Notes: generated by a model not told the origin, from the sequence alone. 64,000 bases of DNA from an uncultured Pelagibacteraceae bacterium (GCA_902582155.1 CACHRI010000004.1:1-64000), one strand, 5' to 3'; counted from the stretch's first letter, positions 9,387 to 19,636 are shown. Numbers and translations: made by a program.

Positions 9387-9833
9387 ATGGAAAATTTAAA
9401 AAATTGGATGGTCGAAACAGCAAATATAATGTTTGACGACAGTAAAAATGATTTAAGATCGCTTCCAAAAACCGTCAGACTTCAAATTTTAATCGTATTA
9501 TCTTTTGTATGGTCTACTGTTTTTAGCTTATACGTATTTAGCTTAACAAGTTTTATTTGGGGATGGGCTGGTGTTGTATTAGCGCACATTGGTTTAATAA
9601 TCGCTGTATACATAACTTTTAAATTTTTTCACAAAGCAAATATCGAAAAAAAAAGTGTTTTTGAAACAGGAAATTATAATCCTGCAAAGATATTCGTAGT
9701 TTTTTTTATAATATTTTTTATTTTTATATTTACAAAAGGTGTTGAAGTTTTAACCACTTCAAATTCATATTCAATTAAATATGATGGTCCAAAAAAAAGT
9801 ACGATAGAACGTATAAAAGAATTCGTAAAATAA
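9387..9833 (+). CDS. Hypothetical membrane protein
   Basis: Three hydrophobic segments. Confidence 0.65.
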   Translation: MENLKNWMVETANIMFDDSKNDLRSLPKTVRLQILIVLSFVWSTVFSLYVFSLTSFIWGWAGVVLAHIGLIIAVYITFKFFHKANIEKKSVFETGNYNPAKIFVVFFIIFFIFIFTKGVEVLTTSNSYSIKYDGPKKSTIERIKEFVK

Positions 9834-9840
9834 ATTTTTA

Positions 9841-10476
9841 ATGTGTGGAAGATTTGCACAAACCAATATAATAAAAGCAACAGCGGATATAGTAAAAACC
9901 GTAATTGGAAAAGTAGATAGCATAGATAATTTCAATATAAGTCCAGGACAAGAGGCTTCTGTTATAAAAAAATACAGCAATGGAAGAGCTTTAGAGCTTG
10001 GTAGTTGGAGTATTTTTCCAAGTTGGGCAAAGGACAAAGAGGGTTTTAGACCTTTGCATAACACTAGATTGGAAAGTTTAGTCAAACCATATTTTAAAAG
10101 ATTAATTTCGACAAACAGATTATTGGTTCCTTGTAGCTATTTTTATGAGTGGTCAAAATCTGAGGAAAATAAAAAAGTTCCTTATTGTTTTAAATTAAAA
10201 GATGATAATGATTTAATGTATTTTGCTGGAATATTTGAAAATAATCAATTTAGCATAATTACAAGAGAGGCTGATGGTGAAAATTCTAAGATTCACCACC
10301 GCCAACCATTGATAATTAATAAATCAAAGATTAATGACTATTTAAATCTTAAAAATAATGCCCAAGAAATTTTACAATCTATTAAACCACCAGATCTCAA
10401 TTTTTATCAAATTGGGCTTGAAATTAATAACCCGAAAAATAATTTTAAAGAACTAATTAACCCATTGCCAAATTGA
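9841..10476 (+). CDS. SRAP (HMCES/YedK) family abasic-site processing protein
   Basis: MCGRFAQ N-terminus with Cys2, CSYFYEW, IHHRQPLII. Confidence 0.93.
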   Translation: MCGRFAQTNIIKATADIVKTVIGKVDSIDNFNISPGQEASVIKKYSNGRALELGSWSIFPSWAKDKEGFRPLHNTRLESLVKPYFKRLISTNRLLVPCSYFYEWSKSEENKKVPYCFKLKDDNDLMYFAGIFENNQFSIITREADGENSKIHHRQPLIINKSKINDYLNLKNNAQEILQSIKPPDLNFYQIGLEINNPKNNFKELINPLPN

Positions 10477-10499
10477 TATAATTTAGTTTACAATTTTAT

Positions 10500-11297
10500 A
10501 TGTCAAAAATAGAATTTGAATCAACGGACAATAAAGTAGGATGTTTTATTTACACTAATTTAAAAGAGGTAAAAAAAGACCAAATAGATGAAATAAAAAA
10601 ACTTCTTAATAAATACGGAGTGCTTTTTTTTAAAAATCAAAGCTTAAGTCCAGAGGAATATATGAATTTCTCATCAAATTTTGGAACACCAGCGGAATAT
10701 CCTATGCTCAAACCTCATAAAGATTTTAAAAATATCTATGTTATTGAAAGAAAAAAAACTGATACTGGAAAAAGTTTTGGTGAAGGCCCTCATACAGATT
10801 CTTCATACTTAGAAAACCCTCCTAGGTATACTTTTTTACAAGCTATTGATGTGCCTGAGGAAGGAAAAGGAAACACTATATTTTATAATCAATTTCTTGC
10901 TTATGAAGCATTGCAAGATGATATAAAAAAGAAGATTGAAAACTTAAAAGGTATTTTTTCCTCTCAAGGAAAAATAGCTCAAACACGAGAATTAAGGATG
11001 GCAGATCATGGAACTAGTGGGACAAAAGAAATAAAATCTGAGCATAAATTAGTGCAATCTGTTGATGGTAGAAAAACAATTTACTGTTCTCCAGGTCATG
11101 TTATTGGAATAGTCAATTTAGATTCAGAGCAAGAAGATTTAATAAGTTTTTTATCCTCTCATCAGATAAAAGAAAATTTTTCGTATAGTTTTGGATGGAA
11201 AAAGGGTGATATTGCTCTTTGGTCAAATCGTTCAATGCTACATGCTGCAACTGCTTTTAACGGTAACAGAAAAATGTTCAGAATAACTATTCAGTAA
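10500..11297 (+). CDS. TauD/TfdA family Fe(II)/2-oxoglutarate dioxygenase
   Basis: GPHTDSSYLENPPRYT (HxD) and distal H in WSNRSMLHAAT..GNRKMFRI. Confidence 0.88.
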   Translation: MSKIEFESTDNKVGCFIYTNLKEVKKDQIDEIKKLLNKYGVLFFKNQSLSPEEYMNFSSNFGTPAEYPMLKPHKDFKNIYVIERKKTDTGKSFGEGPHTDSSYLENPPRYTFLQAIDVPEEGKGNTIFYNQFLAYEALQDDIKKKIENLKGIFSSQGKIAQTRELRMADHGTSGTKEIKSEHKLVQSVDGRKTIYCSPGHVIGIVNLDSEQEDLISFLSSHQIKENFSYSFGWKKGDIALWSNRSMLHAATAFNGNRKMFRITIQ

Positions 11298-12344
11298 TTA
11301 ATCTTTCAATATTGTAAGATGACCCATTTTTCTTCCCTCTTTAGGTTCTTTTTTTTGGTAATCATAAAAAAATTCATTTTTTTTAAAAGTTTTTTTTCTA
11401 TATTCTAAAATCTCAAATCCTAAAATGTTATGCATTTCCGAGTTTGATATCTTTTTATTGTTGATAAAATCTAATCCACACACAGCTCTTACATGTCCTT
11501 GAAATTGGCTGATATTATGTGAGTTCACAGAATTCCAATAAGAGTTATGCGGACGGCAACTCTGCTCGTTGTATAAAAGTTCATTTGAATTTGTTATTAA
11601 AAACTCTATACATAAAGTGCCAACATAGTCTAAATTTTCACAAATTAATTTTGTGATTTCTTGTGACTTTTTAAATAAATTTTGATCTATATTAGCGGGA
11701 ATTTTCGAATATCTTAAAATTCCATTTTCATGTTTATTTTCTGAAGGTTCATAAATTGAAATTTTTCCATCTTGATATCTAGTGGCAGCTACTGAAATTT
11801 CTTGTTTTAAATCTACAAATTTTTCAAGAATATATTCTTTGCTAAAATCTAAATTGTTATCAATTTCACTTAAAGAATTTATTCTATACTGTCCTTTACC
11901 ATCGTAGCCCATGGTACAAGTCTTTAGAACTCCTGGAAAAAGATTAGTATTTTTCTTTAATTCTCTCAATGATTTTATATGTTTCCATTCAGTTGATTTT
12001 ATTCCCAACTCATTTGCAAAAGATTTTTCTAATATTCTATTTTGGGCTATACGAAGACAGTTTGGATTGGGGTAAACCTTTTTGATTTTATTAATTCTAT
12101 TAATTGTTTCAAGAGGTATGTTTTCAAACTCATAGGTGCACACGTCTATTTTATTTGTAAATTTTTCTATGTTTGAAACATCATTATAATCTGAGTATAT
12201 ATACTCATCGCAAAACTTTTGAGCAGGACCATCCTTATCATCGGAAAAGACAATAGTGCTTAAACCCATTTTTTTGGCTGATTTTACTAATTCGGTTCCC
12301 AATTGACCGCTACCAAATATTCCCAGCGTAATATTTTTTGACAT
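11298..12344 (-). CDS. purK: 5-(carboxyamino)imidazole ribonucleotide synthase
   Basis: ATP-grasp; IFGSGQLGTEL, CTYEFENIPLETI, RPHNSYWNSV; downstream of purE. Confidence 0.95.
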   Translation of the reverse strand: MSKNITLGIFGSGQLGTELVKSAKKMGLSTIVFSDDKDGPAQKFCDEYIYSDYNDVSNIEKFTNKIDVCTYEFENIPLETINRINKIKKVYPNPNCLRIAQNRILEKSFANELGIKSTEWKHIKSLRELKKNTNLFPGVLKTCTMGYDGKGQYRINSLSEIDNNLDFSKEYILEKFVDLKQEISVAATRYQDGKISIYEPSENKHENGILRYSKIPANIDQNLFKKSQEITKLICENLDYVGTLCIEFLITNSNELLYNEQSCRPHNSYWNSVNSHNISQFQGHVRAVCGLDFINNKKISNSEMHNILGFEILEYRKKTFKKNEFFYDYQKKEPKEGRKMGHLTILKD

Positions 12345-12827
12345 CTACTTTGGTCTTTTTTTAACAGATTTAGTTTGTTTAATTCTATAACTTTCAAGTT
12401 TAAGTCTTACTTTTTTATCTTGCAAAGCTATAATTGAAATTGCTAATAGTCCGGCATTGAGAGCTCCATTTATAGCAGTTGTTGCAACGGGAATTCCATT
12501 TGGCATTTCTGCAACAGAAAACAAAGCGGAGATCCCGTCTGTTTTTTTATCTTTTATTGGAACTCCTATTACTGGAATTTTTGTTAATGAAGCACACATC
12601 CCTGCAAGATGAGCAGCTCGACCTGCACCTGCACAAATAACCGAGTAATTTTTATGAGCATTTCTTGCAAATTTAAATAGTCTGTCAGGAGTTCTGTGGG
12701 CACTTACTATTAATACATCGTTTTTAATATTAAATTTTCTTAAAATTAACTCACATTTTTTCATAACTGGATAGTCGTTTCTACTACCCATAATTATTGC
12801 TACTTTATTTGGAGAATTTGCTTTCAC
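12345..12827 (-). CDS. purE: 5-(carboxyamino)imidazole ribonucleotide mutase
   Basis: VAIIMGSRNDYPVMKKC, VSAHRTPDRLF, GAGRAAHLAGM. Confidence 0.96.
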   Translation of the reverse strand: MKANSPNKVAIIMGSRNDYPVMKKCELILRKFNIKNDVLIVSAHRTPDRLFKFARNAHKNYSVICAGAGRAAHLAGMCASLTKIPVIGVPIKDKKTDGISALFSVAEMPNGIPVATTAINGALNAGLLAISIIALQDKKVRLKLESYRIKQTKSVKKRPK

Positions 12828-12877
12828 AGAATATTTTTAACAATTTTTAAGAAAAATACAATAGAGCAATTCAAAAA

Positions 12878-13267
12878 TTAAAGTAAAGATAAAAGATCAT
12901 CTGGTAATTTGGTAATTTTGCCCTTTGAAGAAACAACTGCTAGTTCTATTGTAGACATAAAAATCAGTTTATTAGCCTTTTCAATATTTTGCTCAAGTAT
13001 AAGTCTAACGGGGCTTTTTTCTATTATTTTTGAAACGACTACTAAATCATCTTCGAATTTAGCAGGGGCGATATATTTAGATGATAATGACTTTACCACA
13101 AAAATAACATCAAATTTCACTTTTAAGTCAAGATGTTTAAGTTTTAATTTCTCATAAATAAGTTCCGTTCTTGCTCTCTCAGTAAACTTAAAATAATTAG
13201 CATAAAATACTACCCCACCAGCATCTGTATCCTCATAGTATATCCTTATTTTATATTTGTGATCCAT
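12878..13267 (-). CDS. YbgC/FadM-type acyl-CoA thioesterase
   Basis: Hotdog motif YYEDTDAGGVVFYANYFKF. Confidence 0.9.
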   Translation of the reverse strand: MDHKYKIRIYYEDTDAGGVVFYANYFKFTERARTELIYEKLKLKHLDLKVKFDVIFVVKSLSSKYIAPAKFEDDLVVVSKIIEKSPVRLILEQNIEKANKLIFMSTIELAVVSSKGKITKLPDDLLSLL

Positions 13268-13378
13268 TAGACAAATATATGTTCTTATTTGTACAACTTC
13301 AACTTACTAAAATTTCTTTCTTATTTTGAACAATTTTATGACAACCAATTTGCTAAATTTGTAATTAAATAAGTTAAT

Positions 13379-13582
13379 ATGAAAATAATATCAATTGCAG
13401 CTTTACTTCTTATGTTGACAAACTGTGCCGGTGGTAACGTAGCAAAAATAAAATTAGGCAAAAAATGTACTGTTGCGAACTCTAAACAAATCCAAGAATC
13501 CTCATTTATTTGGTTTGTATCCAAAGAGGCCCTTAATGACTTTGAAGCTAGGGTCAACAAAAAGCACTGTTTAAATAGTTAA
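13379..13582 (+). CDS. Small putative lipoprotein
   Basis: Signal sequence with lipobox LLMLTNC. Confidence 0.6.
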   Translation: MKIISIAALLLMLTNCAGGNVAKIKLGKKCTVANSKQIQESSFIWFVSKEALNDFEARVNKKHCLNS

Positions 13583-13611
13583 ATAATTTAAAAAAAAATA
13601 AAAAATATGTT

Positions 13612-13640
13612 AATAAGGGATAATGTCATTATCCCTTATT
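13612..13640 (+). terminator. Perfect hairpin AATAAGGGATAAT-GTC-ATTATCCCTTATT followed by TTTAATTT
   Basis: 13-bp perfect inverted repeat, 3-nt loop, U-rich tail. Confidence 0.7.
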
Positions 13641-13793
13641 TTAATTTGCGTATTTATTTTTGTAATATTAATCATAGTACCGCTATTTTTTAGTAAAAAA
13701 GCTGAAGATAATTCTAAAATCAATAGTGAGTGGGATAAAATCAGAGAGTATGGAAAAAAATTGAATGAAAAATCAAGAAACAATAAAAATTAA
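13623..13793 (+). CDS. Small membrane-anchored protein (56 aa)
   Basis: ORF MSLSLILICVFIFVILIIVPLFFSKKAEDNSKINSEWDKIREYGKKLNEKSRNNKN; stop overlaps next start (TAATG). Confidence 0.6.
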   Translation: MSLSLILICVFIFVILIIVPLFFSKKAEDNSKINSEWDKIREYGKKLNEKSRNNKN

Positions 13794-14842
13794 TGAAATT
13801 ATATTTATTATATTTTTTAACAATAAATATATTATTTTCATATAATGTTATGGCGGAAAAACCTTACCATCACTTAGCAGACGGAACTTTTAGAAATCCA
13901 GAAGGATCGCCAGAAAGAGATCCTAATATTAAATGGTCATATAAAATTTTCAATGAAGAGAGAAAAAAAATCAAAATTGATTTTCCTAAAGATCATGTTG
14001 TTCCAAAAGATAAAGTTTTAAAAGATCTTAATGATAATTTAAATAGTGATTATATTGCCTGGATAGGACATGCTACATTTATAATAAAACTTGGAAATAC
14101 AACAATCATTACTGATCCATTGTTTTCAAAGAATACTGGTCCATTAATTTTCGGACCAAAAAGATATGTTAATCCAGCAATAAATTTAAGTGAAGTGCCT
14201 AAAACAGATGTTTTTCTTCTCACGCATAATCATTATGACCATCTTGATTTAAATACTGTTAGAAATTTTCCACATAAAAATACCAAAGTAATTACTCCTC
14301 TAAAATTATCTAAGTATTTCACCCGTTACAAAGATGTAAATGAATTAGACTGGTATGAAAAAGTAGTAATTAATAAAGAATTACAAATCACCTTATTACC
14401 TGCTGTCCATTGGTCAAAAAGAAGTTTGTTTGACACTAATAAAACTTTATGGGGAAACTACTTAATTGAATATAAAGATAAAAAAATTCTTTTTGCTTGT
14501 GATACGGGAGTTGGAAATATTTATAAAGACCTAGGAAACAAGTATGGTCCGATTGATATTACTTTTATAAATATTGGTGCATATAATTTTTTTCCAATAA
14601 TGCCAAAAAAAGATAAGTCTGTTTATCATACAAATCCCGAGGAAGCTTTAGGTTTAGCAAGAGATCTGAAAAGTAAAAAAGTAATAGGAATGCACTGGGG
14701 TACGGTTATCCTTTCATTAGAACCAATCATGGAGCCACCTGAAAGATTTAAAAATAATGCAGAAAAATTTGGTTTTAAAAAAAAAGATGCAATTATTTTT
14801 AAAATTGGTCAAGTAACTAAGCTATCTGAAATACTTAATTAA
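13793..14842 (+). CDS. MBL-fold metal-dependent hydrolase (UlaG/NAPE-PLD-like)
   Basis: LLTHNHYDHLDL, signal peptide, FACDTGVGNIYKDLG, IGMHWGT. Confidence 0.9.
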   Translation: MKLYLLYFLTINILFSYNVMAEKPYHHLADGTFRNPEGSPERDPNIKWSYKIFNEERKKIKIDFPKDHVVPKDKVLKDLNDNLNSDYIAWIGHATFIIKLGNTTIITDPLFSKNTGPLIFGPKRYVNPAINLSEVPKTDVFLLTHNHYDHLDLNTVRNFPHKNTKVITPLKLSKYFTRYKDVNELDWYEKVVINKELQITLLPAVHWSKRSLFDTNKTLWGNYLIEYKDKKILFACDTGVGNIYKDLGNKYGPIDITFINIGAYNFFPIMPKKDKSVYHTNPEEALGLARDLKSKKVIGMHWGTVILSLEPIMEPPERFKNNAEKFGFKKKDAIIFKIGQVTKLSEILN

Positions 14843-16014
14843 TTTAATTTTTTTTTGTACTCTCTGTCAATCATCGAAGTAAGTGAGTCAACAAGTGCGT
14901 CTGAAAACTTAAAAATTTCATTCGGCATATATTCGTTAGACTGATTATTTGTTGGATTAGTTTTATCTTCAACGATTATATTTGATGTTGGATCATTATC
15001 TTTCAAATATACTAACATAATCCAATTTTCATCTAACTCTTCATCTAATTTAATGAAAATTTCAGATGTTTCATATCGTCTATCAATAACTCTTAATAAT
15101 GACATTTTTTTTGGTAACCATCTTCTATTAAGTTGGAAAATACATGAAGCCATACTTCTATAAAAACTTTCAAGATTATTTTCGATTTTTTCCCTTGCTA
15201 TATTAAATTGTCTCTCTTTTTCTAATAAATCAGATCTAGTATCCTGATCTGATACTTCGATACCAAGTTGTTCAATTCTCTCTCTTATTTTTTGATCTCT
15301 GATTGCTTGATATTTAATTTTAATCTTCTCAATTCTTTCTTGGACTTCCTCGTAGTTTTCTCTTTCTTGCTTTAATACTACCCGCTCTAGATTTTTAATT
15401 TCTATGGCCTCTCTTTTTCTAAATTGTTCAATTTTCTTCTCTAGTCTAATTTTTTCATAAAACAGCCTTTGCTTTTCAGCTTGTTCTTTTCTTACCTGTG
15501 CTTGTTCTTCCCTAATAAACTTTCTTAGTTCAATTTTTCTTTCTTTAACTAATTTAATCTCTTCTTTTATCTCACTTTGTTTTGCTTTTAACTCTTCTTG
15601 CTTCATCATTTTATCTCTTCTAATAATTTCATCTTTTTCTTTTTTCATTTTTTTAAGCTTTTCTTTTCTTTTTCTATCTCGCTCTTCTTCAATCACTTCT
15701 TTGAAAGAGCTAATTTTGTCTGATATATTTTGAAAAAAACTTTGCAGTTTTTGATCTATATTAAAGTTAATTTTAAAATTAAAACTAAATTTATCAGTAA
15801 ATTTTATAATTTTTCTAAAAGTTTCTTTAGAGGAGCTTTTTTTCCTTTTAAATTTTATCTTTCTTTTTTTATAAATAAATTTTCGTCTTTTCTTAGAAAA
15901 ACGTTTTCTAATTTTTTTTGTCCTTTTTTTAAATTTTGTTCTTCTTCTTGATCTTCTTTTAATTTTCGGTTTTTTTTTAATTTTTGATTTTTTTCTTATT
16001 TTCTTTTTTTTCAT
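14839..16014 (-). CDS. Hypothetical protein: very basic N-terminus, long coiled coil, C-terminal globular region
   Basis: About 60 N-terminal residues mostly K/R, then K/E/R heptad-like coil, then non-repetitive C-terminus. Confidence 0.75.
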   Translation of the reverse strand: MKKKKIRKKSKIKKKPKIKRRSRRRTKFKKRTKKIRKRFSKKRRKFIYKKRKIKFKRKKSSSKETFRKIIKFTDKFSFNFKINFNIDQKLQSFFQNISDKISSFKEVIEEERDRKRKEKLKKMKKEKDEIIRRDKMMKQEELKAKQSEIKEEIKLVKERKIELRKFIREEQAQVRKEQAEKQRLFYEKIRLEKKIEQFRKREAIEIKNLERVVLKQERENYEEVQERIEKIKIKYQAIRDQKIRERIEQLGIEVSDQDTRSDLLEKERQFNIAREKIENNLESFYRSMASCIFQLNRRWLPKKMSLLRVIDRRYETSEIFIKLDEELDENWIMLVYLKDNDPTSNIIVEDKTNPTNNQSNEYMPNEIFKFSDALVDSLTSMIDREYKKKLN

Positions 16015-16040
16015 ACCTGATAATTATTAAATATCAGTTT

Positions 16041-17246
16041 TTATGAATATATATAGTCTCTTGTAGGTCGAGCTGCATCAAAGTTCTTCACAATTTGTAA
16101 TTGAAATACCGCTAGGTCTCTATATCTAAATGCTGCAGCACAACTTGCTAGATAAAAAGACCACATTTTTACAAATTTTTCATCAAACATGTCTTTTACT
16201 AGATCCCTTTTAGCCATAAATCTGTTCAACCAACTTAAAAGTGTTTTATCATAATGGCGGATAAGAGTTTCAGTGTCAGCAACTATTAGACCCGTTTTTT
16301 CTATAGGCTTAACTATTTGACTCAAAGTGGGACAAACTCCTCCAGGAAAAATATATTTATTTATAAATCTATTTGGTGGAGTGGGTTTGTCAACAACTCC
16401 AATAGTATGTAATAAAAATAATCCATCATTTTTAAGAAGTCTGTTTACTGATTTAAAAAACGCATTATAAAATTTTTTTCCCACATGTTCAAACATTCCA
16501 ACGGAGTAGATTCTATCATATTCTCCTTTGACTTCTCTGTAGTCAGCTAATTCAAATGAAACTTGATTATCTAGATTTAATTCTTTAGCTTTTTTCTTGC
16601 AGTAGTTAATTTGATTTTTGCTTAAAGAAATTCCCTTCACTTCACATCCCTTCTGTCTTGCTATTTCAAAAGCCATCCCTCCCCAACCGCAACCTATTTC
16701 GAGAATTTTTTGACCATTTTTAATATTTAATTTTTTAATGATATGGTCAATTTTATTTTGTTGTGCTTCTTCTAAAGAATTTGTTTCATCTTTCCAATAA
16801 GCACAAGAATACTGTCTATGCTTTGTATCTAGAAAAATATCATATAACTTTTCTCCCTTGTCACCTCCTATGTCATAATGATGCTCAACATTTTTTCTTG
16901 CTTTACCTGGTAAATTGAAATTTGATATGTATCTTATTGCTTGATAAATCTTTTTTGAAAAATAACTAGCTGTTGTAATTTCCTCCCGCCCAAGATTTTC
17001 AATTAGAGACATTAAAAATTCTTCTAAACTACCATTTTGAATTAAAATCTCGTTTCTCATATACGCCTCTGGAAATTCTAATTCTGGGTCAAGAATTAGT
17101 CTCCATTTTAAATTATCTTTTAGTAATTTGATAGTTATAGGATTATTTTTTTGAGGTGTCCCAATAATATATTTTTGACCTGAGGAGTCTTCTAAAATGA
17201 TTCCATTTTTTTTGTAAATTTTATTTAAAATTTTTGCTAAAATCAT
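16041..17246 (-). CDS. cfa: Cyclopropane-fatty-acyl-phospholipid synthase family methyltransferase
   Basis: EHHYDIGGDKGEKLYDIFLD, SAM motif ILEIGCGWGGMAFE. Confidence 0.93.
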   Translation of the reverse strand: MILAKILNKIYKKNGIILEDSSGQKYIIGTPQKNNPITIKLLKDNLKWRLILDPELEFPEAYMRNEILIQNGSLEEFLMSLIENLGREEITTASYFSKKIYQAIRYISNFNLPGKARKNVEHHYDIGGDKGEKLYDIFLDTKHRQYSCAYWKDETNSLEEAQQNKIDHIIKKLNIKNGQKILEIGCGWGGMAFEIARQKGCEVKGISLSKNQINYCKKKAKELNLDNQVSFELADYREVKGEYDRIYSVGMFEHVGKKFYNAFFKSVNRLLKNDGLFLLHTIGVVDKPTPPNRFINKYIFPGGVCPTLSQIVKPIEKTGLIVADTETLIRHYDKTLLSWLNRFMAKRDLVKDMFDEKFVKMWSFYLASCAAAFRYRDLAVFQLQIVKNFDAARPTRDYIYS

Positions 17247-17248
17247 AT

Positions 17249-18133
17249 TTATGCAGCGATATTTTTTTTTAAACTAAACTTTAAATTTTCAAGTTTTTTT
17301 AATAATTCTTTACTATCCTTAGAGTTTAATAATGTTAAAGGAGGCAACAAATTTTTAAATTTTGAATTTTGAGTTGACATGTAGCTGTGTAGACCAGATA
17401 TTAAATTATAATTATCAAAGGCGTGCCTTACCATAACCAATTTTTCATTAGAAGTTTGAGGTTTATTTTTTTCAAAGTTATCAAAAACTTCTCTTGCTAA
17501 TTTATGGGTTACGTTCGCAATAGCAGATATACATCCTGAGCATCCAATTTCTAAACCTTTTAGTAATTTAGATTCATCTCCCGGAAAAATTAAAAAATCT
17601 TTAATCTTAAGATTTTCATACAAATTATAGGTGGAGTCTTTGCATCCAACAATATTTTTAGGGAATGTATCAACCAATTTTTTTACAAAATTTACTTCAA
17701 ACTTAAAACCACTTAATTTTTCAAAATTATACAAAATAATTTTTACTTTCGGTATATTTTTGATTATTTTATTATAAAATTCAAAAATTCCTGCTTCAGT
17801 ATTACCTTTATAATAAGCTGGGGGCATTATGAGAAAATTTTGAAAATCATATTCCATTGAGTACTTTATAAATTCAATGGTCTCTTTTAATGAATTGCAA
17901 CCAGTGCCTAAATGAAAACTTTTTTTAAATTTGCTTATTGGGAGTTTTGATACCAATTCCTTTTTTTCAGCCATTGAAATTAATTGACTTTGTCCAGTTG
18001 AGCCAAAAAAGAAAACTCCATGCAAACCATCTTTAATTATGTTTTCAGCATGAGCTATTGTTTCATCAATATCTAATGAACCATTTTCATCCAAAACGCT
18101 TAGTGTTGCTGCATAAACACCTTTTTTAATCAT
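17249..18133 (-). CDS. DapA-family (dihydrodipicolinate synthase/N-acetylneuraminate lyase) aldolase
   Basis: GVFFFGSTGQSQLIS, IILYNFEKLSGFKF, VGCKDST. Confidence 0.88.
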   Translation of the reverse strand: MIKKGVYAATLSVLDENGSLDIDETIAHAENIIKDGLHGVFFFGSTGQSQLISMAEKKELVSKLPISKFKKSFHLGTGCNSLKETIEFIKYSMEYDFQNFLIMPPAYYKGNTEAGIFEFYNKIIKNIPKVKIILYNFEKLSGFKFEVNFVKKLVDTFPKNIVGCKDSTYNLYENLKIKDFLIFPGDESKLLKGLEIGCSGCISAIANVTHKLAREVFDNFEKNKPQTSNEKLVMVRHAFDNYNLISGLHSYMSTQNSKFKNLLPPLTLLNSKDSKELLKKLENLKFSLKKNIAA

Positions 18134-18180
18134 AATCTTACCTAAATTTATATGTCTAAGTTATAATAATATATTTCAAA

Positions 18181-19125
18181 ATGAAAGTTCTTGTTATACA
18201 GCAAAGATATGGGATAGGGGATATGATTATATTTTTACCCTATCTAAAGGCTTTAGCGGAAAAAAATAACGTAAAAATTTCTTTGCTAGCAAAAAAAACA
18301 TCAAGATCATCAGAGTTATTTAAAGCAGAGAATTTTTTGGATGAGATTATAGATTTAGATTCTACCAATGATGGAATTTCAGGATTTTTTAAATTATCAA
18401 AAGAAATTAAAGAGAGAAAATTTGATAAGATATATATTTTTAATGGATCTCTTAGATATAAGCTTTTAGCTATATTTGCTGGTATAAAAAACATCTATCA
18501 ATATCCGCTTTTTACTTCTAAAGATATTATATTTCAAACAGCAAAAATATTTACTGAATCGCTTGTTGGTAAAATTCTGTCTACAGAGCCTCATCTGTCA
18601 TTAAAGGTAGAAGATGTAAATGATGCAAGAAATATTTATAAAATAAATGAAAAAACCAAAAATATTGTTTTAGGTGTTTCTGCTTCTGGTCCCACAAAGA
18701 GGTGGGATATTGACCACTATATTAAATTAGCTACTCAATTAAGCCAGTATAAAGAATGTAGGTTTTTTATTGCAGTAGGTAAAGATGATTCAGAAATAAT
18801 AGATAAAATAAAAAAATCAAACATTAATAATATTTGTGTGACAATGGAAAAATTACCAATCTCAAATATTCTTCCTATAATTAAAAATTGTAACTTATAT
18901 ATTGGAAATGACACAGGGTTCATGCATATGAGTGCAGCCCTTGGAGTAAAGTCAATTGGTATTTTCACAGACTCACCAGCTTATTCGTACAGTGGTTACT
19001 CTAAAAATATAATTCCAATTGTCCCTGAAGGAGAAACAGTCGAAAGCACAACTCACGATACTTTAGGAAAAGATAGCATTTCATCGGAAAAGGTTTTTAA
19101 AACTGCGAAAAAACTTTTAAATTAA
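18181..19125 (+). CDS. Glycosyltransferase family 9 (heptosyltransferase-like)
   Basis: QRYGIGDMIIFLPYLKAL, CNLYIGNDTGFMHMSAALGVKSIGIF. Confidence 0.9.
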   Translation: MKVLVIQQRYGIGDMIIFLPYLKALAEKNNVKISLLAKKTSRSSELFKAENFLDEIIDLDSTNDGISGFFKLSKEIKERKFDKIYIFNGSLRYKLLAIFAGIKNIYQYPLFTSKDIIFQTAKIFTESLVGKILSTEPHLSLKVEDVNDARNIYKINEKTKNIVLGVSASGPTKRWDIDHYIKLATQLSQYKECRFFIAVGKDDSEIIDKIKKSNINNICVTMEKLPISNILPIIKNCNLYIGNDTGFMHMSAALGVKSIGIFTDSPAYSYSGYSKNIIPIVPEGETVESTTHDTLGKDSISSEKVFKTAKKLLN

Positions 19126-19622
19126 CTGAAATCAGTTTTTATAATTTTTTCTTTTGCTTCATTTACTAACTGGCTTAACCTCTCTGAATTAACGTCTCGA
19201 TTCATATCTGGGTGAATTTTTTTTTGTAATTTCGCTGCAGTTTTTAATACATCTTCCTTTGAACATCCCTTTTTTAAACCTAAAATTTTATAACTTTCCT
19301 CAGTTGAAATACTAGTGGTCGCTTGAGAGCTTTTGCTGCCAAATCTTCCTGAATTTCTTAAAACCTGAATAAGTCTCCATAGTTGGAATAATTGTAAAGC
19401 TGTAAAACCTTTTATTTTTAGACCACTTAATAAAATTAGTAAAAATGGTAAAGAAAATATATACTTTCCTCCTATAGCTAATATCGCAGCTAAAAAAATT
19501 GATAATATTATAGCTAATCTTTTCAGGAATTGAGCGATTTTTTTAGTACTTGTTTTTGCAAACCAGTTTAAAAACAAGTAAACAATGACAAATATGATAA
19601 TTCCAATTAAAAACCAATTCAT
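19122..19622 (-). CDS. Membrane-anchored J-domain protein
   Basis: N-terminal TMs; ESYKILGLKKGCSKEDVLKTAAKLQKKIHPDMN with HPD; start trimmed to MNWFLIG to avoid overlap with ptrB. Confidence 0.82.
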   Translation of the reverse strand: MNWFLIGIIIFVIVYLFLNWFAKTSTKKIAQFLKRLAIILSIFLAAILAIGGKYIFSLPFLLILLSGLKIKGFTALQLFQLWRLIQVLRNSGRFGSKSSQATTSISTEESYKILGLKKGCSKEDVLKTAAKLQKKIHPDMNRDVNSERLSQLVNEAKEKIIKTDFS

Positions 19623-19636
19623 ATATTTTCTATTAA

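Noticed and set aside
14839-16014. Considered low-complexity K/R gene as a mis-called repeat or frameshift artefact
   Set aside because: Frame stays open for 391 codons with a non-repetitive C-terminus and exact TTAA abutment to its neighbour, so treated as a real CDS.
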